Positions 52,131-60,801 of a stretch of 64,000 nt of DNA are shown here, in pieces. Position numbers and translations under genes: made by a program. The notes under the pieces are model-generated. The model did no database searches and had not been told where the DNA came from. It saw only the letters and a list, made by a program, of their open reading frames with translations. This stretch comes from JBMNGO01 sp050949885 (GTDB lineage: Bacteria; Bacillota; Syntrophomonadia; Syntrophomonadales; Syntrophomonadaceae): contig JBMNGO010000002.1 of NCBI GenBank assembly GCA_050949885.1, positions 248,001 to 312,000 of the forward strand, read 5' to 3'. Numbering within the stretch: position 1 is the first letter of the stretch; the number at the start of each line of letters is the position of its first letter.

Positions 52131-53045
52131 TTGTACGACGTAATCATTGTAGGCGGAGGCCCTGCTGGGCTTACTGCGGCTATCTATACCAGTCGGGCCG
52201 GATTAAAAACATTGATTTTAGAAGCAATGATGGTAGGTGGGAATGCAGCCCTTACTGACCATATAGATAATTTCCCCGGCTTTCCTTTTGGAGTAAAGGG
52301 CAGTGATTTGATGGACAAGTTCCTCCAGCAGGCCCAAAGATTTGGTGCCCAACTGGAAATGGAAGAAGTAACAGGGATAGTAGATCTTGGTCAACACAAG
52401 AAAATCATAACATACGATAATGAGTATTTGGCCCGTGCAGTAATTATTACTACCGGAGCGCGGCGTAGGGAATTGAAGGTCCCCGGAGAGGAACAGTACC
52501 AGGGCAGAGGTGTTTCATACTGTGCTACCTGTGACGGGGCCTTTTTTGTTAATGCCCCTGTTGCGGTGGTGGGAGGGGGGGACTCAGCCCTTACCGAGGC
52601 TATTTTTCTTTCCCGCCTGGCATCAAAAGTTTTTTTGATCCACCGCCGGGATCAGTTTAGGGCCAGTCCTTTTTTGGTAAAGGCGCTAGAGAGCAAAGAA
52701 CGGATTGAGCTTAAACTTAATTCGGTTGTTAAGTGTATAGAAGGAAATAGCGTAATGAAGCAGGTGGTTATCCAAAACACTATTACCGGTCAGGAAGAAA
52801 TCCTAAATGTGGAGGGCCTGTTTGTGAGTATTGGTCTTGAGGCCTCCGCCCCATTTTTGCAAGGCTTTCTGGAGACCGAGGATGGTTATGTTGTTACTGA
52901 CAGTAATCTAAATACTTCAGTTAAAGGAATATTTGCAGCCGGGGATATTAGGGCTAAAAATGCCCGGCAGGTAGCTACTGCTGTAGGTGACGGCGCCTTG
53001 GCGGGGATGTCAGTTGTGGATTACCTGTCAGAACAAAACCAATAA
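52131..53045 (+). CDS. trxB: Thioredoxin-disulfide reductase
   Basis: A 304-residue flavoenzyme that reduces thioredoxin. The FAD fold is IIVGGGPAGLTAAIY, the redox pair is CATC in SYCATCDGAFF, the NADPH fold is VVGGGDSALTEA with HRRDQFRA, and the C-terminal FAD motif is GIFAAGDIR. The TTG at 52131 follows GAAAGGGG. The NADPH-type HRR motif favours NADPH over reduced ferredoxin or other donors. Confidence 0.93.
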   Translation: MYDVIIVGGGPAGLTAAIYTSRAGLKTLILEAMMVGGNAALTDHIDNFPGFPFGVKGSDLMDKFLQQAQRFGAQLEMEEVTGIVDLGQHKKIITYDNEYLARAVIITTGARRRELKVPGEEQYQGRGVSYCATCDGAFFVNAPVAVVGGGDSALTEAIFLSRLASKVFLIHRRDQFRASPFLVKALESKERIELKLNSVVKCIEGNSVMKQVVIQNTITGQEEILNVEGLFVSIGLEASAPFLQGFLETEDGYVVTDSNLNTSVKGIFAAGDIRAKNARQVATAVGDGALAGMSVVDYLSEQNQ

Positions 53046-53161
53046 AGATGCCGAGTTAGATAGACTTAAGAAAGAGAAAAGCTAGAAAGACAACCAGTAT
53101 TTGTTTTCCCTCTAGTTATTCTGAGCATAGTATAATGGTGCCCAGAGAGGGGGGGACAAAG

Positions 53162-53995
53162 TTGTTGGGGATAAAATTCGATTCTGCCAGAATTATTCTA
53201 CTTCTTTTTCTGGTCACTATTATAGGCATTATTATATATAAAAACAGCAACAGTCTCATGCGGTTTATGGTTAGCCAGGAAATAAACCTCAATACTGCTT
53301 CATACAATAAAATGGAGACGGACCATTTTTTAATTAAATTCCTTCCTGTTGACCAGCTATTCATTCCCATGATAGCTGAGTGCGCAGAAGCAGCTTATCA
53401 CTCGGTAACTGACGAATTGGGGGGGGAACCGGGTAAAAAAACTACTATTGTGGTATATCCAAACAGCCAGAGCCTTGCCAAAAGTTTCGGGTGGAATAAA
53501 AATGAAAAGGCCATGGGAGTCTATTGGGCAGGTTCTATTAGGCTATTGTCACCCCGGGAATGGTTAACTGGGGGTAATAATAAAGCTCAATTCATGGCAG
53601 AAGGACCTCTTCACCATGAGTTGGCCCATCTAATGGTGGATGAGATAACCGGAGGGAATTATAATCGCTGGTGGACAGAAGGAATTGCTCAATACGTAGA
53701 GAAAAAGTTAACAGGCTTCCAGTTTGCTGATCCTTTTGCCCAGGGCAAAGAAAAGCAATATTTCAAACTTGATGATTTAGCCGCAAATTTCGATAAATAT
53801 GATCAACAAATCGCTTATTGGGAGTCTTTAAAGGCTATTGAATATATTTCCCATCATTTTGGTGAAGAATTTCTCTTTTCCATCATGCATGAGCTGGGAA
53901 ATGGATGTGATATGGTTCAAGCTATTGAAGGATCCCTGGGAATTGATTATTATCAATTTGAACAGGACTTTTACAGTGAATTAGGCACTAATTAG
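53162..53995 (+). CDS. Gluzincin-type membrane metallopeptidase
   Basis: A protein of about 277 residues with an N-terminal membrane anchor (about 8-27) and an extracellular peptidase-MA-like domain. The zinc site is HELAH with a downstream Glu in WWTEGIAQY. Its substrate is unknown. An ATG at 53135 exists but lies within a TATAAT (53131-53136) that is probably the -10. The TTG at 53162 follows GAGAGGGGGG and is preferred. It is followed by murA 19 nt later. Confidence 0.8.
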   Translation: MLGIKFDSARIILLLFLVTIIGIIIYKNSNSLMRFMVSQEINLNTASYNKMETDHFLIKFLPVDQLFIPMIAECAEAAYHSVTDELGGEPGKKTTIVVYPNSQSLAKSFGWNKNEKAMGVYWAGSIRLLSPREWLTGGNNKAQFMAEGPLHHELAHLMVDEITGGNYNRWWTEGIAQYVEKKLTGFQFADPFAQGKEKQYFKLDDLAANFDKYDQQIAYWESLKAIEYISHHFGEEFLFSIMHELGNGCDMVQAIEGSLGIDYYQFEQDFYSELGTN

Positions 53996-54014
53996 AATTC
54001 GAGGTGTAAGTTAT

Positions 54015-55265
54015 TTGGAAAATGTTTTTGTAATAGAAGGTGGCTATCCCTTAACAGGAACTGTAAAGGTGAGTGGAGCCAAAAATGCTGGGCTAGTGGT
54101 TATGGCTGCCAGTATTATGGCAGCGGGTGAAGTGATTCTTGATAACATTCCTTGCATCCAGGATGTCGAGGTAATGCTACAAATACTGGGAGAAATTGGG
54201 GTGAGAACTAGCTGGAATGAGGATGGATCATTATCCATTAATCCTCCAGCCGGGGACCTAAAAACCTTTACTTCCTATGAGCTGTCCAAAAGACTCCGTG
54301 CATCCAGCCTGTTTTTAGGGGCGATGCTAGGGCGGCAGCGAGAAGCGGTTATATCACTTCCAGGTGGCTGCGATATAGGGTCACGTCCCATGGATCTTCA
54401 TATAAAAGGAGTCCAGGCACTAGGGGCTGAGGTATATATTGAGCATGGGTATATATATGCTAAAGCATCCAAACCGGCTGGTGGCAGTGTATATTTGGAC
54501 TTTCCCAGTGTGGGCGCTACCGAAAATATTATAATGATGGCTACCAAGACACCTGGTATCACCATAATTGAAAACGCTGCCAAGGAACCGGAAATCGTTG
54601 ATTTGGCTAATTTCTTGAATTCCATGGGAGCCAAAATTAGAGGTGCAGGCACGGATGTAATAAAAATTGAAGGGGTAGATGAGTTAACTCCGGGAAGATA
54701 TGGAATAATTCCTGATAGAATTGAAGCCGGAACTTATATGATATCTGCTGCCATATCCAAGGGAGAAGTGTATGTGGAAAATGTGATTCCTACTCATTTA
54801 CACCCGATAATTGCTAAGCTGCAGGAAACAGGAGCAATAGTGGAAAACAGAGACAATGGTATTATAGTTAGAGCATCTAAGAAAATATACCCGGTGGATA
54901 TTAAGACCTTGCCTTATCCTGGGTTCCCCACTGATTTGCAGTCGCAGATGATGGCCTTGCTGACACTGGCTGAGGGCTCAAGTGTCATTGTAGAAAATGT
55001 ATTTGAAAACCGTTTTAATATAGTGGATGAGCTTAAGCGGATGGGCGCCAACATAAAAGTTGAAGGGCACACCGCTGTTGTGGAGGGAACCAAAAGATTA
55101 TTCGGTGCACGGGTTAAAGCCACCGATCTGCGGGCAGGTGCCGCTCTGGTTCTGGCAGCTCTGGCAGCTAAAGGCGAGACTACCATAGAGGACGCCTGGC
55201 ATATTTTCCGGGGTTATGAGCAAATAAGAAGCAAATTATCCGGTCTGGGGGCAAAAGTAAAATAA
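54015..55265 (+). CDS. murA: UDP-N-acetylglucosamine 1-carboxyvinyltransferase
   Basis: First committed step of peptidoglycan synthesis, adding enolpyruvate to UDP-GlcNAc. The 416-residue protein begins FVIEGGYPLTGTVKVSGAKNA and has the active-site loop LPGGCDIGSRPMDLH with Cys119, the residue alkylated by fosfomycin, so the enzyme should be sensitive in principle. The TTG at 54015 follows GAGGTG. Confidence 0.95.
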   Translation: MENVFVIEGGYPLTGTVKVSGAKNAGLVVMAASIMAAGEVILDNIPCIQDVEVMLQILGEIGVRTSWNEDGSLSINPPAGDLKTFTSYELSKRLRASSLFLGAMLGRQREAVISLPGGCDIGSRPMDLHIKGVQALGAEVYIEHGYIYAKASKPAGGSVYLDFPSVGATENIIMMATKTPGITIIENAAKEPEIVDLANFLNSMGAKIRGAGTDVIKIEGVDELTPGRYGIIPDRIEAGTYMISAAISKGEVYVENVIPTHLHPIIAKLQETGAIVENRDNGIIVRASKKIYPVDIKTLPYPGFPTDLQSQMMALLTLAEGSSVIVENVFENRFNIVDELKRMGANIKVEGHTAVVEGTKRLFGARVKATDLRAGAALVLAALAAKGETTIEDAWHIFRGYEQIRSKLSGLGAKVK

Positions 55266-55273
55266 ATTGCAAG

Positions 55274-55356
55274 CGGGGACAGTTCTTGACTTGCATTTCC
55301 GCTAGAAGGACTGCAATACTCATCGGCGGGGAAATGCCAGTTAAATACTGTCCCCG
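55274..55356. repeat. REP-like palindromic element
   Basis: An 83-nt element bounded by the perfect inverted repeat CGGGGACAGT and ACTGTCCCCG. Inside, GCATTTCCGC and GCGGGGAAATGC form a second, nearly complementary pair, so the whole can fold into a long nested hairpin. GGGGACAG ends are typical of REP sequences mobilised by Y1 (RAYT) transposases. No transposase is present here, so this would be a non-autonomous copy. Confidence 0.6.
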
Positions 55357-55539
55357 TTTGTGTCCACTTGGTCAAAATTATGGCAGGTTTTCCTCTTGAC
55401 TGTTACTACAGGCAGGAAATCTATATTGTTCAATAATTTGCAGGTATTCTTCTCAGTATATTTACCCATGCCCGGCAAACAATACTTTTACATGAAGAAT
55501 GAGTTGCTACCGATATTTGGGCAAATGGGAGGAATATAC

Positions 55540-56613
55540 TTGAAAAAGGAAACGCAAAAGGGTTTCTTGTATTTCATAATCTTCTTTTGTCTGGGTTGGG
55601 GCATGTTTATTTATTCCGAGAGGGTACTGGCTCCCAGCCAACCGATAGTAAAAAAGGAGGAATTGCCTGCCTTAGGAAGGGTTAGTGAGGCGGCCAGAGC
55701 AGTTAGCGCTTCAGTGGTGGGAATAACTAATTTAAGTGGTTCAGGAGATGTGTGGGGGCAAAGGAACGTGGAAACCACCGGCTCCGGGGTAATTATTGAC
55801 AGTGATGGTTATATAGTGACTAACAACCATGTAGTAAAGGGTGCCGACCGGTTAATTGTCACCCTGGCCGACGGAGGGGAAGAAGAAGCGAAAATAATAG
55901 GTACAGACCCAAGATGTGATTTGGCTTTAATAAAAATAGATGTTGATCGTTTTGTCACGCCGGTAACATTCGGGGATTCCGATTTGTTACAGGTGGGACA
56001 GGAGGTGGTGGCCATTGGCAACCCATTAGGATTGCGCTTTGCTCGTTCAGTAACGGCGGGAGTAGTCAGCGGCTTAAACCGCCTGCTGACGACGGAGGAA
56101 GGTTTTGCTTTCAGGCTAGTCCAAACAGATGCTGCCATAAATCCTGGTAACAGCGGAGGTGCTCTGGTAAACCTGGAAGGAGAATTGATAGGCATAAACA
56201 CCATCAAGATTGCCATGGAAGGCTTTGAAGGAATGGGTTTTTCCATCCCTTCCAACCAGGTACAAAAGTTTATCAGTGATATAAAGAAATATGGCAAAGT
56301 AAAGCGCCCCATTATGGGAATAAGGATAATCGGAGAAATAACAGAGGATCAAGCTGCCTACTATAAATTGCCCCATACCTGTGGAGTATCCATAGAGACT
56401 ATAGCGAAAGGTCCGGCAGACAAAGCAGGTTTAAAGAATTTTGATATAATAACTGAGGTGGATGGGGAAAAAGTGGAAACCGGCCTTGACTTGCAGGAGA
56501 AAATCCAAAGCAAAAAGGCCGGGCAAAAAGTGACAGTTAAAGTATTAAGACTGCCCCGGACCCGGCTAGGAGAGGTACAAACCAGGACATTTGAAATTGT
56601 TCTGGCCGAATAA
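55540..56613 (+). CDS. HtrA/DegP-type serine protease
   Basis: A protein of about 357 residues with one membrane anchor near the N-terminus (YFIIFFCLGWGMFIY), a trypsin-like domain with the triad His (TNNHVVKG), Asp (CDLALIKI) and Ser (PGNSGGAL), and one C-terminal PDZ domain (about 260-355). It acts outside the membrane in protein quality control. The TTG at 55540 follows GGGAGG; an upstream extension to 55360 would lack a ribosome binding site and precede the membrane anchor with about 60 unrelated residues. Confidence 0.9.
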   Translation: MKKETQKGFLYFIIFFCLGWGMFIYSERVLAPSQPIVKKEELPALGRVSEAARAVSASVVGITNLSGSGDVWGQRNVETTGSGVIIDSDGYIVTNNHVVKGADRLIVTLADGGEEEAKIIGTDPRCDLALIKIDVDRFVTPVTFGDSDLLQVGQEVVAIGNPLGLRFARSVTAGVVSGLNRLLTTEEGFAFRLVQTDAAINPGNSGGALVNLEGELIGINTIKIAMEGFEGMGFSIPSNQVQKFISDIKKYGKVKRPIMGIRIIGEITEDQAAYYKLPHTCGVSIETIAKGPADKAGLKNFDIITEVDGEKVETGLDLQEKIQSKKAGQKVTVKVLRLPRTRLGEVQTRTFEIVLAE

Positions 56614-56707
56614 CGACTGCTGACTGCTACCCGGTGCGGGGAATTGGTTTTTTTCCTCCATTTTGCTCTATAATTTGTTTGTTAAAAACTATAGGGGAGA
56701 AGGGTAA

Positions 56708-57187
56708 ATGAGGTACAGAATAATCTCCGTGGGGAGGATCAAAGAATCATTTTACAGTGAAGGGATAAACAATTATCTAAAAAGAATAAGACCCTACTTG
56801 CCTATCGACCTGATTGATGGTCTGGAGGAAAAAACCAATCCCTACGGCTCTTCAAAGTACTATGATAAGATAGTTCAAAAGGAAGGGGAAAAGGTACTAA
56901 ATATTTTGGGGGAAGATGAAATCCTGGTAGTATGTGATATGACGGGGAAACCAGTATCTTCTGAAGACTGGGCCAGATTAATGGGTGAATGGAACAATTC
57001 AGGCAAAAAGCGTATTAATCTGATAATAGGAGGGTCTCACGGCACCTCACGGGAATTAAAAAACCGAGCCCAGCATATTATCTCCTTTTCTAAAATGACT
57101 TTTCCCCACCATATGGCAGTGCTCATCCTTTGCGAACAGATTTATCGGGGCATAAAAATTATGCGGGGGGAGCCTTACCACAAGTGA
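56708..57187 (+). CDS. rlmH: 23S rRNA (pseudouridine1915-N3)-methyltransferase
   Basis: A 159-residue SPOUT methyltransferase. The knot region shows LIIGGSHGTSRELKNRA and the C-terminus FPHHMAVLILCEQIYRG...MRGEPYHK, as in RlmH from many bacteria. It acts on intact 70S ribosomes. The ATG at 56708 follows GGGGAGAAGG. Confidence 0.95.
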   Translation: MRYRIISVGRIKESFYSEGINNYLKRIRPYLPIDLIDGLEEKTNPYGSSKYYDKIVQKEGEKVLNILGEDEILVVCDMTGKPVSSEDWARLMGEWNNSGKKRINLIIGGSHGTSRELKNRAQHIISFSKMTFPHHMAVLILCEQIYRGIKIMRGEPYHK

Positions 57188-57274
57188 ATCATTCCTAATG
57201 CCCGCGGGAACCGTAGCTTTCCGAAGCTTTTCTCCCAAAAGGGGGCGCAGAAGCCAAGAGTAAAACCCGGCAGT

Positions 57275-57850
57275 TTAATCAGGCGCCCCTTTGGTAAACA
57301 GCAAAGAAGAGAGGAGATAGCTTAATTGACGAAGGACCTCCTCGAAGGTGAGGTTGTTCTTCAGAATAAATTCGGGATTGGCTACCGATTGAACGGAGGC
57401 TAATACCACCTGGATCATTATCCGGGGGTCCATATTCTGTACCAGGCTGTTGGGATTATCGGTAATAATCATTTGTAGGACCGACCCCATTTTTTGCGTG
57501 CGGAAATCATCAATTTGCTGCCATAGATAGGGGTAGTACTGGCGAAAATCACTTAAAACTTGAGAATTATTAAGGAACCTGGCCTTACCGGTCAAATATT
57601 GAATAACGCTGTGCATAATATTTACCGGGTTCTTCTCTTTGGCCAGGACGTTGTCTATATGTTGGGCTGTCTCTTCCATAAATCGATTTAAAACGGCTTG
57701 AATTACTGCTTCTTTGCTGGGGAAGTAACGATAAAGGGTTCGCTTGCTGATACCGGCCTGGGCAGCCAGTTCATCAACCGTGAAACTCTTAAGTCCCCGT
57801 TGGGCAATCAATTCAGTACAAGCCTGTATTATTCTGTCCCTGATTTTCAA
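57275..57850 (-). CDS. TetR family transcriptional regulator
   Basis: A 191-residue repressor with an N-terminal helix-turn-helix (FTVDELAAQAGISKRTLYRYFPSKEAV cut here as AAQAGISKRTLYRYF) and a ligand-binding helical C-terminus. It is last in the efflux operon, so it probably represses that operon through the palindrome at 61815-61850. The TTG at 57850 follows AAGGTGAT. CecR, the regulator of the E. coli ybhGFSR system, is a TetR-family parallel. Confidence 0.88.
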   Translation of the reverse strand: MKIRDRIIQACTELIAQRGLKSFTVDELAAQAGISKRTLYRYFPSKEAVIQAVLNRFMEETAQHIDNVLAKEKNPVNIMHSVIQYLTGKARFLNNSQVLSDFRQYYPYLWQQIDDFRTQKMGSVLQMIITDNPNSLVQNMDPRIMIQVVLASVQSVANPEFILKNNLTFEEVLRQLSYLLSSLLFTKGAPD

Positions 57851-57869
57851 ATAATCACCTTCTTATACT

Positions 57870-58985
57870 CTAAACAATCTTCTTTTTAAACTTTATTATG
57901 CTAATGGTAAGAAAAACCAAAGAGAATACCAGGAGTGCTGTAACCTGGCCTATAAGATAGGGAAAACCTATGCCTTTTAAGACAATTCCCCGGATAATAT
58001 CCAGGTAATAGGTCAAGGGAATAACACAACTGATATAATATATAATCTTGGGCATGGCATCTCTGGGGAATAAAAAGCCTGAAAGGAGAATACTGGGGAG
58101 CATGACGAAAAAAGACATTTGAAAAGCCTGCATCTGGTTTTGGGCTACATTGGAAATAGCCAAACCTAAGCCCAAGGAAGCTGTTATGAAGAAAAGAGTG
58201 AGCAGATATAGCTGCAACAGGCTGCCTTTAATGGGTACCCCGAAAACCAGAACCCCTACCAGGAGGGCCACAGTTATCTGAATGTAGCCCAGGGCTATAT
58301 ATGGAAGAATTTTGCCCACCATAAGTTCAAAGGATCTTATTGGTGTTACCATCAACTGCTCCAAAGTTCCCCTTTCCTTTTCCCTGACAATGGCGACTGC
58401 TGTTAAAATAACCATGGTCATGGTAACAATAATTCCTAAAATAGCCGGAACCATGTAATAGGCGGTAATGCCGTCAGGATTGTACCAGGGGCGCACTCGG
58501 ATATCATACGGAGGGCCGCTGACGGGCAAGCGGGTAAATAAAACCTCCATGGATTTAAGCTGTCCAATAGAATTGGCAATCGCGATGGCCTGGGTGGATA
58601 CCATATTGTCGCTGGCATCAACTATTACCTGTACCTGGGCGGGAGTATCGCTATTTATATTTTGGGCGAAATCAGGCGGATAGATTATGCCCGCTTTGGC
58701 CCGGCCGCTGTCAATTATCCTGCTGACTTCATCAAAGCTGCTTGCCGCATACTTTATGTCAAAGTATCCGGAAGCGGCAAAAGCTGCTGTTAAATCGCGG
58801 CTTTCCCTGGATAAGGACTGATCAAAAACAACGGTAGCAATGTGCTTAACCTCTGTTTGGATAGCATATCCGAACAGCAATAATTGGACCAGGGGAATCA
58901 TCAGGACTATAGCAAGAGTCATGCGATCCCGGCGAATTTGGATAAATTCCTTTTTTACAATGGATAAGATTCGGCCCAAAATCAA
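57870..58985 (-). CDS. ABC-2 type permease (YbhS-like)
   Basis: A 371-residue ABC-2 permease with one N-terminal membrane helix (TLAIVLMIPLVQLLLFGY), a large extracellular domain (about 45-170) and five C-terminal helices. The conserved VTPIRSFELMVGKILPY and FLFPRDAMPKIIYYIS are typical of drug and lipid exporters. Only one permease gene is present, so it likely works as a homodimer. It overlaps the upstream ATPase gene by 4 nt. Confidence 0.88.
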   Translation of the reverse strand: MILGRILSIVKKEFIQIRRDRMTLAIVLMIPLVQLLLFGYAIQTEVKHIATVVFDQSLSRESRDLTAAFAASGYFDIKYAASSFDEVSRIIDSGRAKAGIIYPPDFAQNINSDTPAQVQVIVDASDNMVSTQAIAIANSIGQLKSMEVLFTRLPVSGPPYDIRVRPWYNPDGITAYYMVPAILGIIVTMTMVILTAVAIVREKERGTLEQLMVTPIRSFELMVGKILPYIALGYIQITVALLVGVLVFGVPIKGSLLQLYLLTLFFITASLGLGLAISNVAQNQMQAFQMSFFVMLPSILLSGFLFPRDAMPKIIYYISCVIPLTYYLDIIRGIVLKGIGFPYLIGQVTALLVFSLVFLTISIIKFKKKIV

Positions 58986-59896
58986 GTCTCCTTCCGTTTT
59001 CTGCGACTTAAGGCAATAAACACATCCTCCAGGCTGGGGTCAATGGGAACTGCTGGATAACCGAATTTTGCCTGTAAAAGATTAATATCCTGCGGATGTT
59101 CAACTAAAACATGGAGCTGGCTGCCATGTACCATACACTCCTTAACAAAGGGGTAGGTTTGTACAACTGGCATAGCTCTCATAGGGTCGGGGGGAGTGAC
59201 TTCTGCCAAGAACCCCTGGAGGACGGTCTTTTTCAAGTTATCTGGGGTATCGTGGGCTAACAGTTTTCCTTCACTAAAAAAAGCAATTCTGTCGCAGCGC
59301 TCTGCTTCATCCATAAAATGAGTGGTCACAATAACTGTACTGCCTTGGTGGGACAGCTCTTGAATGATGTTAAAAAAGGCCCGCCGGCTGGTAGGGCTTA
59401 CCCCGCTAGTAGGCTCATCCAGAAACAGCAGCAAGGGATGAGAAATTATCGAGCAGCCCAGAGCCAGGCGCTGTTTAAGACCCCGGCTGAGATTCGCCAC
59501 TTTTTCGTTTTCCCGGCCAATAAGCCTGGCCATAGTAAGCATCTCTTTTATGCGAGCCCTTTTTTGCGATCGTGGAATACCATATATACCTGAGTAAAAA
59601 TCAAGGTTTTCATAGGGGGTTAACTCCTCATAAAGGCTGAATTTTTGAGACATATAGCCAATTTGCGGTTTTATCTTTTCCGACTCGGTAATGAGATCAT
59701 ACCCTAAAACATTAGCGCTACCCTGGGTAGGTGAAAGAATCCCGCATAACATTCGGATAGCAGTAGACTTGCCAGCCCCGTTAGGCCCCAGAAAACCGCA
59801 AACCTCGCCTTTGTTTATGGTTAAAGTTAAATCATCAACGGCGGTAAAATCTCCGAATTGTTTGGTTAAACCCCGTGTACTAATGGCAGTAATCAG
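58982..59896 (-). CDS. ABC transporter ATPase (second), probable CTG start
   Basis: An ABC ATPase of about 304 residues. Walker A is GPNGAGKST, the Q-loop region is IGYMSQKFSLYEELT, the signature is the variant LSRGLKQRLALG, and Walker B is LLLFLDEPTSGVSP. A start at ATG 59752 would remove Walker A. The frame stays open to an upstream stop with no ATG, GTG or TTG. CTG at 59896, 6 nt after GGGAGGTGA, gives a normal N-terminus (ITAISTRGLTKQFG). ATT at 59893 is an alternative. It is one half of a split YbhF-like ATPase pair. Confidence 0.88.
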   Translation of the reverse strand: MITAISTRGLTKQFGDFTAVDDLTLTINKGEVCGFLGPNGAGKSTAIRMLCGILSPTQGSANVLGYDLITESEKIKPQIGYMSQKFSLYEELTPYENLDFYSGIYGIPRSQKRARIKEMLTMARLIGRENEKVANLSRGLKQRLALGCSIISHPLLLFLDEPTSGVSPTSRRAFFNIIQELSHQGSTVIVTTHFMDEAERCDRIAFFSEGKLLAHDTPDNLKKTVLQGFLAEVTPPDPMRAMPVVQTYPFVKECMVHGSQLHVLVEHPQDINLLQAKFGYPAVPIDPSLEDVFIALSRRKRKET

Positions 59897-59916
59897 GAAA
59901 AGTCACCTCCCAACAA

Positions 59917-60801
59917 TTAGACCAGGGAAACAAATACATCTTCCATAGATGGTTTAATTTCCTTAATTGAGTGCAATGAAACCATATGGTTTTCCGCGTG
60001 CTGCCGAACGGCTAGCACGGTTGCCTCCACATTGTCAACTACCAGATGATATTTGTACCCAAAAAAAGAAGAGTCAATTATTCCCGTGACCTGGTCAAAA
60101 AAACCGGGGTCTTTGATGGGTGCTCTGACTTCCAGGATATGGTGAGGAAAAGCCTTTTTAAGATTATGGGGAGAATCCATGGCTGATAGAACACCTTCAT
60201 TAATTAGACCCACCCTTTTGCAGAGTTCGGCCTCATCCATATAGGGGGTGGAGAGAATAATGGTTAAGCCTTCCTGGTTTAACTGATACAGTATTCTCCA
60301 GAACTCCTTCCGGGACTCGGGATCAACCCCGTAGGTGGGTTCATCCAGCACCAGAATGGAGGGTCGTCTAATGAGTGAACAGGTTAAAGCCAGTTTCTGT
60401 TTCATTCCCCCCGAGAGGTTTTGGGCCCAGCGGTCTTTAAAGGGCAACAGATTGGTTACGGATAGAATTTCTTCGGCTCGCTCCTGGATAATAAGCGGTG
60501 GGATACCGTACAGGGAGCCGAAAAAATGAATGTTCTCCATAATGGTCAAATCCCCGTAAAGACTGAATTTCTGTGGCATGTAACCAAACTGTTCCCTTAT
60601 TAATTCAGGTGGCCGGTCCATCAAAAAAATCTTTCCGGCATCGGGAGCTATTAAGCCGCAAATTATTCTCAACAGAGTAGTTTTGCCTGCACCATCAGGG
60701 CCTACCAATCCAAAAATATCCCCCTGGCCAACTGTCAAGGTTACATCCTGAACAGCCTTTACGGCACCAAAGCTTTTGCTCACTTGCTCAACCCTGATCA
60801 C
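59917..60801 (-). CDS. ABC transporter ATPase (first)
   Basis: A 294-residue ABC ATPase. Walker A is GPDGAGKTT, the Q-loop region is FGYMPQKFSLYGDLT, the signature is LSGGMKQKLALTC, and Walker B is ILVLDEPTYGVDP. It pairs with the next ATPase; in E. coli YbhF the two halves are fused. It overlaps hlyD by 4 nt. Confidence 0.9.
   Translation of the reverse strand: MIRVEQVSKSFGAVKAVQDVTLTVGQGDIFGLVGPDGAGKTTLLRIICGLIAPDAGKIFLMDRPPELIREQFGYMPQKFSLYGDLTIMENIHFFGSLYGIPPLIIQERAEEILSVTNLLPFKDRWAQNLSGGMKQKLALTCSLIRRPSILVLDEPTYGVDPESRKEFWRILYQLNQEGLTIILSTPYMDEAELCKRVGLINEGVLSAMDSPHNLKKAFPHHILEVRAPIKDPGFFDQVTGIIDSSFFGYKYHLVVDNVEATVLAVRQHAENHMVSLHSIKEIKPSMEDVFVSLV

Noticed and set aside
57236..57296. Long-range inverted repeat between rlmH and tetR (AGGGGGCGC with GCGCCCCTT)
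   Set aside because: Imperfect, with a loop of over 30 nt and no T run; partly inside tetR coding sequence.
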